Positions 33,831 through 45,300 of a stretch of DNA of 64,000 nucleotides are shown here, one piece after another. Position numbers and translations under genes: made by a program. Each line of letters starts with the position of its first letter. Position 1 is the first letter of the stretch. Origin of the DNA: Brachypodium distachyon. Its lineage: Eukaryota > Streptophyta > Magnoliopsida > Poales > Poaceae. The stretch spans positions 26,611,584 through 26,675,583 of the forward strand of contig NC_016134.3 in the NCBI RefSeq assembly GCF_000005505.3, in the 5' to 3' direction. Under the pieces are notes generated by a model, which was not told the origin of the DNA, did not search any database, and was given only the letters and a program-made list of their open reading frames with translations.

Positions 33831-36800
33831 TGTAACATCCCAAAATTTTAAACTTTTACATGAGCATTGCATCCATGAGCATCATGCCACAATTGCATAT
33901 TTGAATTCAAATTTGAATCTCAGAAGGGCTTTAAAAGACTTTGTTTACACCCATTTAAGCTTTGTATTTTCAAACCAATAGGGTTTATGTATAAAAAGGG
34001 TTTATTGCATATATAAGCTATCCCATAATTTTTTTGGATAATTATTTGTAGTTGAAAAAGTATTTTATTTAAATAGGTATATATAGCCCTAAAGGCATTT
34101 ATAGGGCCAATGTATTTTTATATATTTTATTTTGAGGGGAAACTACTCCCAAAAGTTGTCTCATGGTAGAACATGATTTTACAAATTTTCTGGGATTTAT
34201 TTGGACCAATTTGGAGTTCAAAATCAAAAGATATCAAAGGAATAAGAAAAACAGAAAAAGAAAAGGGTAAAAGAAAAAAAAAGGAGCAAACGGCCCGGCC
34301 CGGCCGAATTGGGCCGAACCGGCCCAACTCCTTCGCGCGCGCCGCAGCCCCGCCGGCCCGGCCGCTCGCCCGACCGCGCCCGCACCCGCTGACAGGTGGG
34401 GCCCACCTGTCAGGGGGCTTCTTCCCCGTTTGGAAGGCGCCCGCGCACGCTGCGCCGCCTGCCTTTTCCGCCGCCGCGCGCTCACCGCCGCAATCTCCTC
34501 CTCCGCCCTTCCTTTTGCACGCCCGAGCGCGTCCTTTTAAGCCCCGCGACCCCCTCTCTTCTTCCCCTCTGCTCCCCCTCGCTATCACGCCGCCAGGCCG
34601 CCCCGATTCCTCGCCGGAAGAGCCCGCCGCCGCACCCCACGTCGCCGGAATCCTCGCTGGAAACCTAGCCGCCGCCGGTAAGCCTCGAGCGCCCACGTCC
34701 GTCCGATCTAGATCGATGGCTAGGATTAAATCACTTATAAAACGAACCGGTACGCACTGTGGAGCGTCCGATCTTTATAAGTTAGATCTAACGGCTCGGA
34801 TTTATTTATAAACCAAACCGGTACCGTCCAATAATAATGCGCCACGTGGCACCCGAGTTATAAAATAAAAATGTAATTTTATTTCCCTAGAATAATTAAA
34901 AGGCACTTTTGCAGAAAAGCCCCTGCAACTTCAAATGTTCATAACTTTAAATCTGTTTGGCCAAATTTAATGATCCACACCTTTTTGGAATCCTTAGGAA
35001 ATGTAGAATATTTTGGAACTTTCCAATTTCAAATTTGAATATTTGAATCACATTCAAATTACAGATTAGGGTTTTATGCCATTTAAATCATAACTAATTA
35101 TTTAGAAGTCCTTTTTGAATGAAACCAGTGCCCAAAATTTTGTTTCATTGTCCTCTGTCCAATGGGACAGATAAATAAATATTTTGAATTAAATTGTTTT
35201 GCAGGTGCAAATAAAACCTCATTTCAGGGTTTAAACCCTAACCTTTGTTACTAGTTTAAAACCTTAATTGCATGTGCTTAAATTATTTATGCTTTGGATC
35301 AGTAGGTCACCTAAACAAAACAAACCAAACTCATGTCACATGTTCTGCATTGCATCATGGCATGCATAATCTTTTGCTTGTATGGTGTGTTTTATGTATG
35401 TGTATGTTTGCTTGATTGTATAGTTTTCTCGGAGAGCGAACTGTGTGACTGTGAAGAGTGTCTGAATACCAACTACTATCAAGGCAAGTTCACTTTGATC
35501 ATTATCCCATTATTTTATTATGCACTAGATTTTATTAGTTGCATTGTCAGGATTATTACTGTATCTATGCTAGCTATGATATGTCCTAGTAGTATAGGAC
35601 ACCCTTGCCATTTTCTCACCACCAATTGCCATCGTAGGAGTGATACGCTATGCTATGATAATATAAGAGGGCGGTATTATTACAATGTGATACTATTGAA
35701 TTACAAATATAGTTTTCCTAGTGTATGGCAAAACAAGTAATTCAATGAACCGTCCTGAGTGGGCTGCTTTGAGGAAGTGGAGATGTATGCGACGTCAGGT
35801 CCATTTCTATGGGTCCATTTCTATGAGTCGTCTCGCCATTTCTATGGGAGCGCCTGCGTTGCAACCGAGGAATGCCACCCGGGGTAACCAGAGACTGGAC
35901 TAGTTTCCTGTTTAGTAGCTTCCAGTACAACCACATGGTATTATGGGCTCTGCCAGGATGGATGTAAGAAGTATAAACCCGGATCCGAGGTGACATCGGT
36001 ATGTAGCAGTGTAGGTGGGGGCGCGTCCCTCAGGTGGTCTGGGGGATTATGTTCTGAAAATTCCTGTAGTCGATGCCGTTGCTACTATACCTTGAGGACA
36101 GCAAGGGATTAACACGTCGATTTCTTGTGGGTAAAGTGTACCACCTCTCAAGAGTGCCAAACTAAGTACTTAGCCGTGTCCCTAGTTACGGACAATTATG
36201 AGCAACTAGATATTGGAGCTGTAAGGAAAGTCTCACTCATTCCAATTTCCTAATAAAATGAATGGTTTGAACTGGGTAGGAGCATTGATGTTTCTACTCA
36301 ATGTGCTTAGGCTAATAGGAGCATGGGTGTTTCTACCCCGTGTCCAATAGAACTCAAAACTATTTGTTTAAAAAGGATAGGATTGAAAATGATGCTTTTA
36401 TGCAAAATAGCCAAACCCCACTTAGCCAAACTATGCATGTACTTGGTAGGTCCTTTATAACTCTAGTGAGCTTGCCAATACATTCAAATGCATGTACTTG
36501 GCTACAATTAACAATGCAGGTGGATCCGACGATGAGTGAGGTTCGTCGTTTTGTCATGGGTCATGTGCTTACATTCCAACATGCTCTCTCCTCTGGGAGT
36601 AGATGAGGCCCATTTGCTCTACCTTTCCGCTGCAACTTTATGATACGATGTTATCATGGTTTTGAACAATTATTTGTTTATGCTGGCCTAAGAGGTCATG
36701 CAAGTTTGTAAGTACAATTTAAGTTCTGGATGATACGATGTAATAAAGTACTTTTGACCTTTGTATCTTGGTATTACATCTTGAACTGTGTGTGCTAGTG

Positions 36801-36866
36801 AGTCGATCCAGGGACTAGCACGAATAAGCACAGAGATCGAATCCTTGGTGAAGGGGGATCGCTTCA
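33831..36866 (+). mobile_element. Solo LTR, family A copy 3
   Basis: It runs from TGTAACATCC (33831) to GATCGCTTCA (36866), 3036 bp. It is flanked by the perfect duplication TCTCT (33826-33830 and 36867-36871). Removing it and one TCTCT rejoins the Gag reading frame of the host element (on the - strand, DLNR then E and KDDFIKKQKIEAER). The only member of the family on the + strand, it carries the palindrome (34389-34413), a GC-rich leader, a donor-like CCG/GTAAG (GT at 34678-34679) and the cysteine-rich segment (35424-35483). Confidence 0.96.
34389..34542 (+). promoter_or_regulatory. Putative promoter of LTR A3: palindrome and TATA-like box
   Basis: The arm CTGACAGGTGGG (34389-34400), one base, then its exact reverse complement (34402-34413) form a 25-bp palindrome with the TCP-like core GTGGGGCCCAC. 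About 120 bp downstream CCTTTTAAGC (34533-34542) stands where the other copies have TATAAA and looks decayed. Confidence 0.5.
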
Positions 36867-37652
36867 TCTCTGTTTAGGTCGCGTTGAGCCCTGGCAAGAG
36901 AGTTGGCATAGAACTGCAATTCAGCGGCGGTGGGATCCTTCATGAGGATTCCCGATTCAAGGGCTGCCTGAACTCGAGCCATTTCTGCCGCTGAACATCC
37001 AGCCTGTGGATTTGCAGATGTACTTGCAGCCAGAGGAGTCAATTTCAGGGCGACAGGATTTGTCATTAAAACTTGAGCGATGGTGCACTTGGGCGCAAGA
37101 TCGCTGCTGCTACGGCAGCTTTCCCGCTCTGAGCAGTCGCCAGCGTCGCCTGGGACGGGGCTTTCTGCACACTGAGGTGGATTGCTTTCAGAATCTGAGT
37201 AGGTCCTGAGGGAGACCTGCTCTTCTCTGTCGGGTGATCCCGACAAGTCATTGTTGTCATGGCAACTTCCTTGTTCCAAGCGGTCGCCAGCGTCGCTTGG
37301 GACTGGGCTGTTCGCATGCGGAGATGGATCTGCTTGAGAATCAGGGTAAGTCTCGAAGTGGCCCCGTCGAGCCTGTCGGCGAGACTTTCCCTGAGGGAGA
37401 AAGAAGAGGCAACTCCTCCGGAGTCAGAGCAGTCGAGCCCGGCAGTCGAAGTATACTGGATCAGACGTGGAACTCGCCGAACAAGAGATCCAAATGAGCA
37501 TCAAGCTTGTCTAGGACTGCGGGGCTAGCTTGAAGGCGAGCGGTAGAGGACTCGAAGGTCTCCGACTCCACCAGAGTCGATGATGGGTTATCTGAATCTG
37601 AAACCGCTAAGATCGTGACTCCAACACACGTCTGTCCCACAAACGGCGCTAA
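36867..37652 (-). pseudogene. Gag N-terminal part and 5' leader of the gag-only gypsy element
   Basis: The frame 37279-36872 reads an acidic, Ser-rich start and then MARVQAALESGILMKDPT and AELQFYANSLARAQRDLNR, which joins the Gag main part across the solo LTR. Upstream to the 5' LTR is a non-coding leader. Two related segments (about 37100-37200 and 37230-37320 share SQATLA-type wording) suggest a local duplication. Confidence 0.75.
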
Positions 37653-38144
37653 TGACGAAGGGGTGACTTCGACAATGTCCATATTGATGGACTTGTATCT
37701 AGGAAAGATTTTGAGTGTGTGTGTTGGCGAACTCGTCAGCTAACAAGGACACAAGGAATACGATTTACCCAGGTTCAGAGCCCTCGATGAGGTAATACCC
37801 CTACGTCCTGCTTGTTTGATCTGTATTGAAGAGTCGATTACAATGGGGTGCCGCAGAGGCTAGATGCACAGATTCGATCTGGCGAGTGCGGCTAGGCGAC
37901 TTCTATCTAAGTTGGGGTGTCCTCTTGGCTCCCCTCCTGATCCTTTATATATGCAGGAATCCAGGTCTAAGGTAGAGTCCAAGTTGATATAATGAAGAAA
38001 TATACTATAATTAATCTTCCTTATCTTGAGTCGCAACATTTGGCATGTAAACTCCTGGAGTTATAGTAGGCTTCCTTATGGGCCCCCAGCTGGGCTGTAC
38101 CGGGTATACTCGAGTCGAGTATGTGGTTAGTCATAACCATGTCA
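37653..38144 (-). repeat. 5' LTR of the gag-only gypsy element
   Basis: It matches 30619-31112. It reads TGACGAAGG...AACCATGTCA, with a TATA site (CATATATAAAGG on the - strand) near 37945. It lies directly before the LINE ORF2 start region. Confidence 0.9.
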
Positions 38145-38165
38145 GGTAGCATCACATAAAGTTTC

Positions 38166-41100
38166 ATGATTGGTTTGTTTTGGAACTGCAGAGGAGTAGG
38201 CAAAAAGGGCATGGCTGCTTGCCTCTCTGACTTGATCCATGCTAATTCCCTAGATTTTATTTGCTTCCAAAAGACCCATAAGACTGATTATTCTCCTAGT
38301 TTCTTCAGGTTGGTTGATTGTAAAAATGAGTTTTTCTGGAAATGGGTGCCTTCTGTTGGTACAGCTGGTGGTATCTTATGTGGAGTTAGGAATGACAGTT
38401 TTGAAGTTATTTCCTACAAGTTGGGAGAATTTATACTGCAAATTGATCTTTGGGATAAAACTAAGAAATGTAAATGGAGCTTGCTTTCTATTTATGCGGC
38501 TGCTCATGAGGAGCTTAGGGGGGCTTTCTTATTTGAGTTGGCAGCTATTTGTAATGGCCTGGTGTGTCCTTATATAGTAAAATAAGCAGTTTCAGGCCTC
38601 ACATTCTACTGATCTGTTTAATTCTATTATTCATCTTTGGGTCTCAGAGAAATTATTTTGAATGGTGGTAATTATACTTGATCAAATAATCAGATGATCC
38701 CTACTTTGGAGAAATTAGACAGGGTCCTTATGTCTTTTGATTGGGAGGACTTATTTCCCTTGGTTACTGTGGAAAAACTGGTTAGGTCTAAATATGATCA
38801 TAGTCCTTTGTTGTTAAAGTCTAATGAGGGACAAGCTAAGTTGAAAAACCTAGAGATTTTCACTTTGATCTTGCTTGGTTAAACCAAGATCAATTTCTTC
38901 CTAAAGTAGCTAAAATTTGGAATCAACCTGTTTCTAAGGATAATGTGATTGATGTGATCAATATCAAGCTCAAAAAAGTAAAGAAGTACTTTAAGGGATG
39001 GGGTTCTAATTTGTTTGGCAAAAATAGGAAAAAAAGAGCTGAGCTAAAGGAGGAGCTCACTGCTATTGAGCAATGGGAGGAGGTTACTATTTTGTCTCCT
39101 AGTATGTTTGAGAGGAAAATTAACATCCTTACTGAACTTGATGAGTTAGATGCTGATGAAGAGTTATGTTGGGTCCAAAAATCCCATGAAAACTTGATAG
39201 TGAAAGGTGATCAGAACACTGCTTACTTCCATAGAGTTGCTAATGGAAGAAAAAGGAAAAATACCATTCATAATCTAAAAAATGGTGAAGTTAATATTGA
39301 AGGTACCAAAAATTTGCTTGCTCATGCTACTGAGTATTATAAAAATCTGTTTGGTCCTGATACTGGTAATATGTTTCATATTAGTTCTGAATTATGGTAG
39401 GCTCATGAGATACTTGATAGTCATGATAATGAGGACTAACTAGACCTTTTACACTTGAGGAGATTAAATCTGCTTTGTTTTCTATGAAACCTAATAAAGC
39501 TCCAGGGCCTGACAATATTCCTATTGAATTCTTTCAAGCCACTTGGAACATCATCTCTAGGCATATTTACAGGATGTTTGATGAGTTTCATAACGGTACA
39601 CTTGAGGTTCAGAGATTCAATTATGGAGTGATAACCCTGCTTCCTAAAATTTATGGGGCTGATAAGATCCAACGGTTTAGACCCATATGCTTGCTAAAAT
39701 GCATTTATAAATGGATGACTAAAACCTTGTCTATTAGATTAGAACCTTTTGCTCCTAAGTTGATTACTATTCAGCAGAATGCTTTCATTAAGCACAGGAA
39801 TATCATGGATGGGGTGCTTACTTTGCATGAGGTGATGCATCATACTCATGTTAAAAAAGAAACTGGCATTATTCTCAAACTTGATTTTGAAAAAGCATAT
39901 GTAAATTAAACAAGGAATTTCTGCTCTCTTGTTTACATCATGAAGGTTTTAATGAGAAGTCGTGTTTGTGGATTGACAAGGTGCTTAAGAATGATTCTGT
40001 GAGTGTGAAACTGAATGATACTGTGGGTCCTTACTTTGTTAGTGCGAAGGGAGTGAGACAGGGAGATCCTTTATCTCCTATGTTGTTTAATTTGGCTGCT
40101 GAGGTTTTAACCAAGATGGTTTTGATGGGGCAAAGAAACAATGTGTTTACTCGGCTGGCTTCTGATCTTGTGGATAATGGACTTGCCATTCTTCAGTATG
40201 CTGATGACACAGTGATTTGTTTACAGCATGATGTTCAACATGCTGTGACATGAAGCTGTTGCTTTCTGTGTTTGAGATGATGTCAGGGTTAAAAATTAAT
40301 TTTTTGAAGAGTGAAGTTTTCATTATTGGAGGTGATAATGCTATTGCTGAATTTTATGCTAATTTGTTTGGCCGTTAGATTGATTCTCTTCCTCTTCGTT
40401 ATCTTGGTGTTCCAGTTAGTTTTGCACCTATTAAAAAGAAAGAATGGGAGTTCTTGAATATGAAATTTCTTACAAGGCTTGAAGCTTGGAAAGGATGTAG
40501 TTTGTCTATGGGAGGAAAAACTGTCTTGTTGAATGCTTGCTTATCTAACCTGCCTTCTTATCATATGTCAATGTTCTTGTTTAACAAGACTTTTGTTGAG
40601 AAATTGGACAAGCACAGAAGAAGATTCCTATGGCAGGGTACTAGGGATGAGAAGAAGTATCATCTTGTCAAATGGGCTAGGGTTTGTAGATCCAAAAGTA
40701 AAGGTGGTTTCGGTATTAAAGATTTAAGAAAGCAAAATGTTAGTCTTTTGTGCAAATGGTGGTGGACGCTAGAAACTGGTCAAGGTTTGTGGCAGGATGT
40801 GGTTAAGAGAAAATATCTGTCTCAACCTACTGTTCCTACTATGCAGGCAAGACAAACTAATTCTCCTTGTTGGAAAGCCTTGTTGAAAGTAAGAGAGTTT
40901 TATCTAACCGGTAGGAAAGTACATTTAGAGAATGGAAGTTTGATGAGGTTATGGAGGGATCCTTGGGATGGGGATAATGGCTTATTGTCTGTTCAATTTC
41001 CTGACTTGTTCTCTATTTGTCAATCCCCTGACATTATTATTAAAGAGTTCCTTGAGGCTGGCAATATGCTCAATTTTAGAAGGCAACTTAATCCCAGTTT

Positions 41101-41831
41101 AATGGTGCAATGGAGAATGTTAAGAACTAAGATTTGAATCCATCATGCTTTCTAATGAAAATGATTTTGTTAGTTGGCAGCATAGTAAAACTGGCACTTA
41201 CACTGTTAAATCTTTGTATAATTGGTTGGAGCAATCTCTTAATGGTTCTCATAACGGATGGATTTGGAGAGCCAAAATTCCTTTAAAAATCCAGATTTTC
41301 TTGTGGTTGCTTTTTCAAGATGCAGTTTTCACCAGGGAGTGCATGAGCAAAAAAAATTGGAAAGGGTCTCCTATTTGTTCTTTTTGTGGCCAAATTGAAA
41401 CTTCTAGACATTTGTTTTTCCTGTGTTCTGTGGCTAGAGTGGTTTGGGGAGTGGTGGGCTCCCTGTTTGGCATTTCTACTGTACCTCATTCTCTGTGGCA
41501 ATTCTTTGTGTGGACTCATTCCTTTTTACCTGGAGGTGATAAATTCTTTGTGGTGGGGCTTGCTGCCTTTACTTGCGCTATTTGGAAATGCAGGAATCGA
41601 GTAACGTTCCAGAAGTATAAACTGAGATCTCCCTTTGAGATTATTTTCACTGCTTGTGCTTCTTTAATCTCTTGGGCAGGTCTTCAAAAGGGAGCTGACG
41701 TTGATGTGCTCAAGGATGGTGCTCAGAAGGTCATTTCTAATGCCAAGGAGCTGCTTCGCAGCTTTACTGATGCTACTTCCCTGCTTGCTGATGATTCCAT
41801 GGATCTGTCGTGCCTGACCATTACTTTGTGA
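38166..41831 (+). pseudogene. LINE ORF2: endonuclease, reverse transcriptase and zf-RVT (broken)
   Basis: ORF2 starts at ATG 38166 (MIGLFWNCRGVGKKGMA). The AP-type endonuclease continues to LFELAAICNGLVCPYIV (about 38575). It then resumes at a point equivalent to well past the GDFN motif (FNSIIH, then NQ-MIPTLEKLDRVLMSFDWE at 38694), so the catalytic GDFN block is deleted. The RT reads MKPNKAPGPDNIPIEFF (39484), LKLDFEKAY (39880), GVRQGDPLSPMLFNL (40050) and YADDTVIC (40198), the catalytic pair. A zf-RVT block, PLKIQIFLWLLFQ with CSFCGQIETSRHLFFLC, lies near 41280-41430. The stop is at 41829. Stops at 38585, 39400, 39909, 40251 and 41137 and several shifts inactivate it. Confidence 0.9.
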
Positions 41832-42380
41832 AGCTTAGGGGCTCGAAGGCTGTGCTGCTTCAGAAGGAAGATGATGATGAAGCAAGCTCGTTGACGCTGT
41901 GCACTGGTGGTTTTGCTGTTGTTTTGCTGCCTGACTAAGACTGTCTTTGTTTTGCTTGCCTGGTCCAGTTTAAACTCTGTTAAGATACTACTGGTGGTTG
42001 TTTGGTGTTAGGACGTAGTAGTCGGGGCAGGTTTTTGTCCCGTAGTCATTCTCTGATTGCGGAGGCAGGTCAGCGGGTTGCGTGCCCAGGTTAGGATAGT
42101 TCTCTTTATCTCGTCGGGTCGCACTATCTACCCCAGCTTGCTTGTTGAACTCTGTATTTCCGTTAGTAATAACTTTGTATTTCTTGTCGGCAGCTCTGAT
42201 AAATGGAACACACCAAACTATCAGCCATATGACGCTTCATCCGCACTTTGCCTGTGGGAATCGAGTTCCTGGCCAATCGCCAAACAAAAACTTTAATTTT
42301 AGAAGGAACTTTAAACATATAGTAAAACGGGGAAAAAAAATCTAATAGCCTCGTTAATTATCTGCACTGTGCGACGGCCC
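41832..42380 (+). other. LINE 3' UTR and adjoining AT-rich sequence
   Basis: No gene. The sequence after the ORF2 stop is a GT-rich 3' UTR. The probable end is near 42170-42215 (TAATAACTTTG...ATAAATGG); I see no clear poly(A) tail. What follows to 42380 is AT-rich with no recognised feature. Confidence 0.55.
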
Positions 42381-45300
42381 AAAAAATGCTTTTTTCTAAA
42401 AAGGAAGTTGAAACCCCCGGCCTCTACATCAAACTGATGCACATAGCCAAATTTTATTAATTTATTAGCAAGCCTGACAAAATGAATACAACAATAAAAA
42501 AAAAATCCAAAGCCACCAAGCTATTCCTACAAACCCGATGAAAGGGTGGCCATTCTCGGGGCCGCATGCCCTGACCGCATACAACAGCCTAACATTTAAA
42601 TCCGGAGGCCACGAAGGCGCAACCGGTACATCAAAATGAAGCGATCCTCCCCCTTGCAGGGTTCGATCTCTGTGCTTACAGTGCTAGTCCCTGAATGGAC
42701 TCGCTAGCACACACAGTTTCAAGATGTAATATCAAGATACAAAGGTCAAAAGTATATTACATCTCGTTGATCCAGAATTTAATAGTACCTTACATATTGC
42801 ATAATCTCATGGGTTAGCTCAAAAGGAAATAAAATATTGCAGCGGAAAACAGAAGGTGTAGGAGTCCCATAACAACTCCACAATCGAAACATGTTGGAAT
42901 GTAAACGCGCAACCCTAACAATTCGTACCTCACTCTTCGCCTGGTTCACCTGCAACATTTAAACGTTGCAGCCACTAGGGCGTCAATACATTGAATGTAT
43001 TGGCAAGTTCACAAAAGGGTTATAACAGATCCTAACAAGTATATGTAGTATTTGGCTAGGTGGAGATGAGGCTTTTTGCGTGAAAGCAGAACATAATTTA
43101 CCCTACTACAAATGAATGTTACAATAAGGTTAACTAATGGACACCGGGTAGAAACACCGATGCTCCTATTAATCTAACGACATCAAGTAGAAACATCAAT
43201 GCTCCTAAACCCAAGTTCAAACCATTCATTTTATTTTGAAGTTGGAATGAGTGAGACCTTCCTTACAGCCTCCATATCTAGTTGCTCATAATTGTCCGTA
43301 ACCGGGGACATGGCTAAGTACTTAGTTTGACACTCTCGAGAGGTGGTACACTTTACCCACAAGAAATCGACGTGTTAATCCCTTGTTGTCCTCAAGGTAG
43401 AGTAGCATCGGCATCGATTACAGGAATTTTCAGAACATAATCCCCCAGACCGCCTGAGGGACGCGCTCCCACCTACACGGCTACATACAGATCTCATCCT
43501 CGGATCCGGGTTCATATTTTTTACATCCATCCTGCTAGAGCCCATTGAGCATGTGGTTGTACTGGAAGCTACTAAACAGGAAAACTAGTTCAGTCTCTGA
43601 TACCCCGGGTGGCATTCCACATTTGCGACGCAAGCGCTCCCCGAATCCACGGGGAGACGTCCATGGACGATCCGCCCCCGAATCCACGGGGACTCGACTC
43701 AGAGGGACCCATAGAAATGGACCTGACGTCGCATAACATCTCAAATCCTCAAAGCAGCCCACCCAGGATGGTTCATTAGGGTTGTTTTGCCAAGTTTCCA
43801 AAATTACTCCAGATAACCAGTTTCACAGTGACTGAGATTCCCTCCCACGTATACTAACATAGCATGGCTAAGCAATACTAATCACGATGGCTATTGGTGG
43901 AGGATTCATGGCAAAGGTAACCCTATCGCTAGTAGGTCAAATCATAGCTAGCATAAGTAAGAGTAATAATCCTATCAATGCATTCTACAAGCAACACTAA
44001 TGTATAAGTATTTTAAAAAGAACAATAATAATAGGATATCATCAAAGTGAACTTGCCTGATTAGTGTCTTTGTATTGTTCTTCTTTTCGATACTCACAGT
44101 TACCGCACTCCGTATAATCTGTCGCGAAGAACGAAAAGCAATAATAAAAAACTATTCGAGAACTCCAAATCATAACTCTAATTAAAGAACCAAAAGCAAT
44201 TAAAAAGTTTAAATTAAATAGTACCTAACTACTGTTAGGCTATGCTAGGCATAGATCTAAGAGGTAGGAACATGGTTTGGGTTCTATCGGAGTTGAAACG
44301 GTTAAGTCATTGGCTGTTAACAGATACAATTTTCTAGGGGTCATGGGCTATGGTAGATGAACTTAAAAAGGTGCACAAAGTGGTCCATAATCAATAGTTG
44401 ACTTTATTATTGTCAGCATAGAAAGAAAGAACTGGTTTAGAACTAGGGATCAACAGATATGCCTTTTCGAACATACCTAACCAGTAATCAGACTGCAGCA
44501 GATACAATTTTCAGCTGAAAATACACTATTGATTATGAACTGGAATAGGGTGAACAAATTGGACTGGTGTGAGGAGGGTGATTGATGCTTTGTATTCCAG
44601 AAGGAATTGGCTTAATAGGATAGACGGATAAAAAGATATGAGCTTGCAAAGACGGCTAGTCAGAAACTGGCAGACTAAAGGTACTAGTTCCAATTGAAAT
44701 TTTACTGATGCTAATGGCTTCAAAAGACAGAGGGCCAATGGGATGAACTAAACTAGATCTAACAATATTTCAGAAGCCACTGGTTTAATCTAAATAGGAG
44801 TTGGGAGTCAAAATATACAGGCTTACAAAATGAGGTAATCTATAACAAAGTTTCTGTAACAAGGCTTAGAATTGGCCGTGGGGGAAACTGCTGAAGGTAC
44901 TGTTTTGCAACGACGATTCACTAGTGTGGATGAACTTGGAAAGGTGTTAAAAGAGTTCTAGGATGTAGATTTGTATTTGATCTTGACATGACAGAAAGAA
45001 TCATCTAATTTGGAGTAATGACTCAAAAGATAAAGGTTCCGGAAGACAGCTAACTAATGTGACAGTGTTAACAGATACGACTTTTGATTGAAGATGGACC
45101 TCTGTAGATGAATCCTAAGTTGTAGCATATGTAGACTAATGTGTAGAAAATGATCTAATTGATGATCTATAGAAGTTTTGGAACCAAACAGATCAATGGA
45201 CCACCCTACATGAATTTTGAAAGATGGCTAATCCAGAAGCAGCATACTGTGAATAGCAATTTCCAACGAAGATGCTGTACTGAAGATAATGGAGATGGGG

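Larger units (their letters stand above)
30619..38144 (-). mobile_element. Gag-only (non-autonomous) gypsy-type LTR retrotransposon
   Basis: Near-identical LTRs (30619-31112, 494 bp; 37653-38144, 492 bp) flank a region that encodes only Gag on the - strand. No protease, RT, RNase H or integrase is found between the Gag end (about 32150) and the 3' LTR, where a tandem repeat occupies the space. Inside the 5' LTR the - strand reads TTAGCGCCGTTTGTGGGAC (primer-binding-site position). Before the 3' LTR, CTTGGGGGCTAC is a polypurine tract. This fits the terminal-repeat-with-GAG class of non-autonomous elements. The flanks AGAGG and GGTAG do not match. It is inserted in the LINE and itself carries solo LTR A3. 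Confidence 0.85.
27080..42240 (+). mobile_element. L1-type LINE, nearly full length but fragmented by later insertions
   Basis: The 5' part (27080-30618) encodes ORF1 and the 3' part (38145-41831) encodes ORF2 (endonuclease, RT and zf-RVT), followed by a 3' UTR. Insertions are a Harbinger-like MITE at 29049-29776 and a gypsy element at 30619-38144 that contains a solo LTR. Both ends are approximate: the start is taken at the end of the reversed LINE fragment, and the end near TAATAACTTTGTATTTC...ATAAATGG (about 42170-42210). I found no target duplication. Confidence 0.82.

Noticed and set aside
33831..36866. Independent gene at 34173-34811 or 35333-35740
   Set aside because: The segment has perfect LTR ends and a 5-bp duplication, and the same sequence recurs in the other copies.
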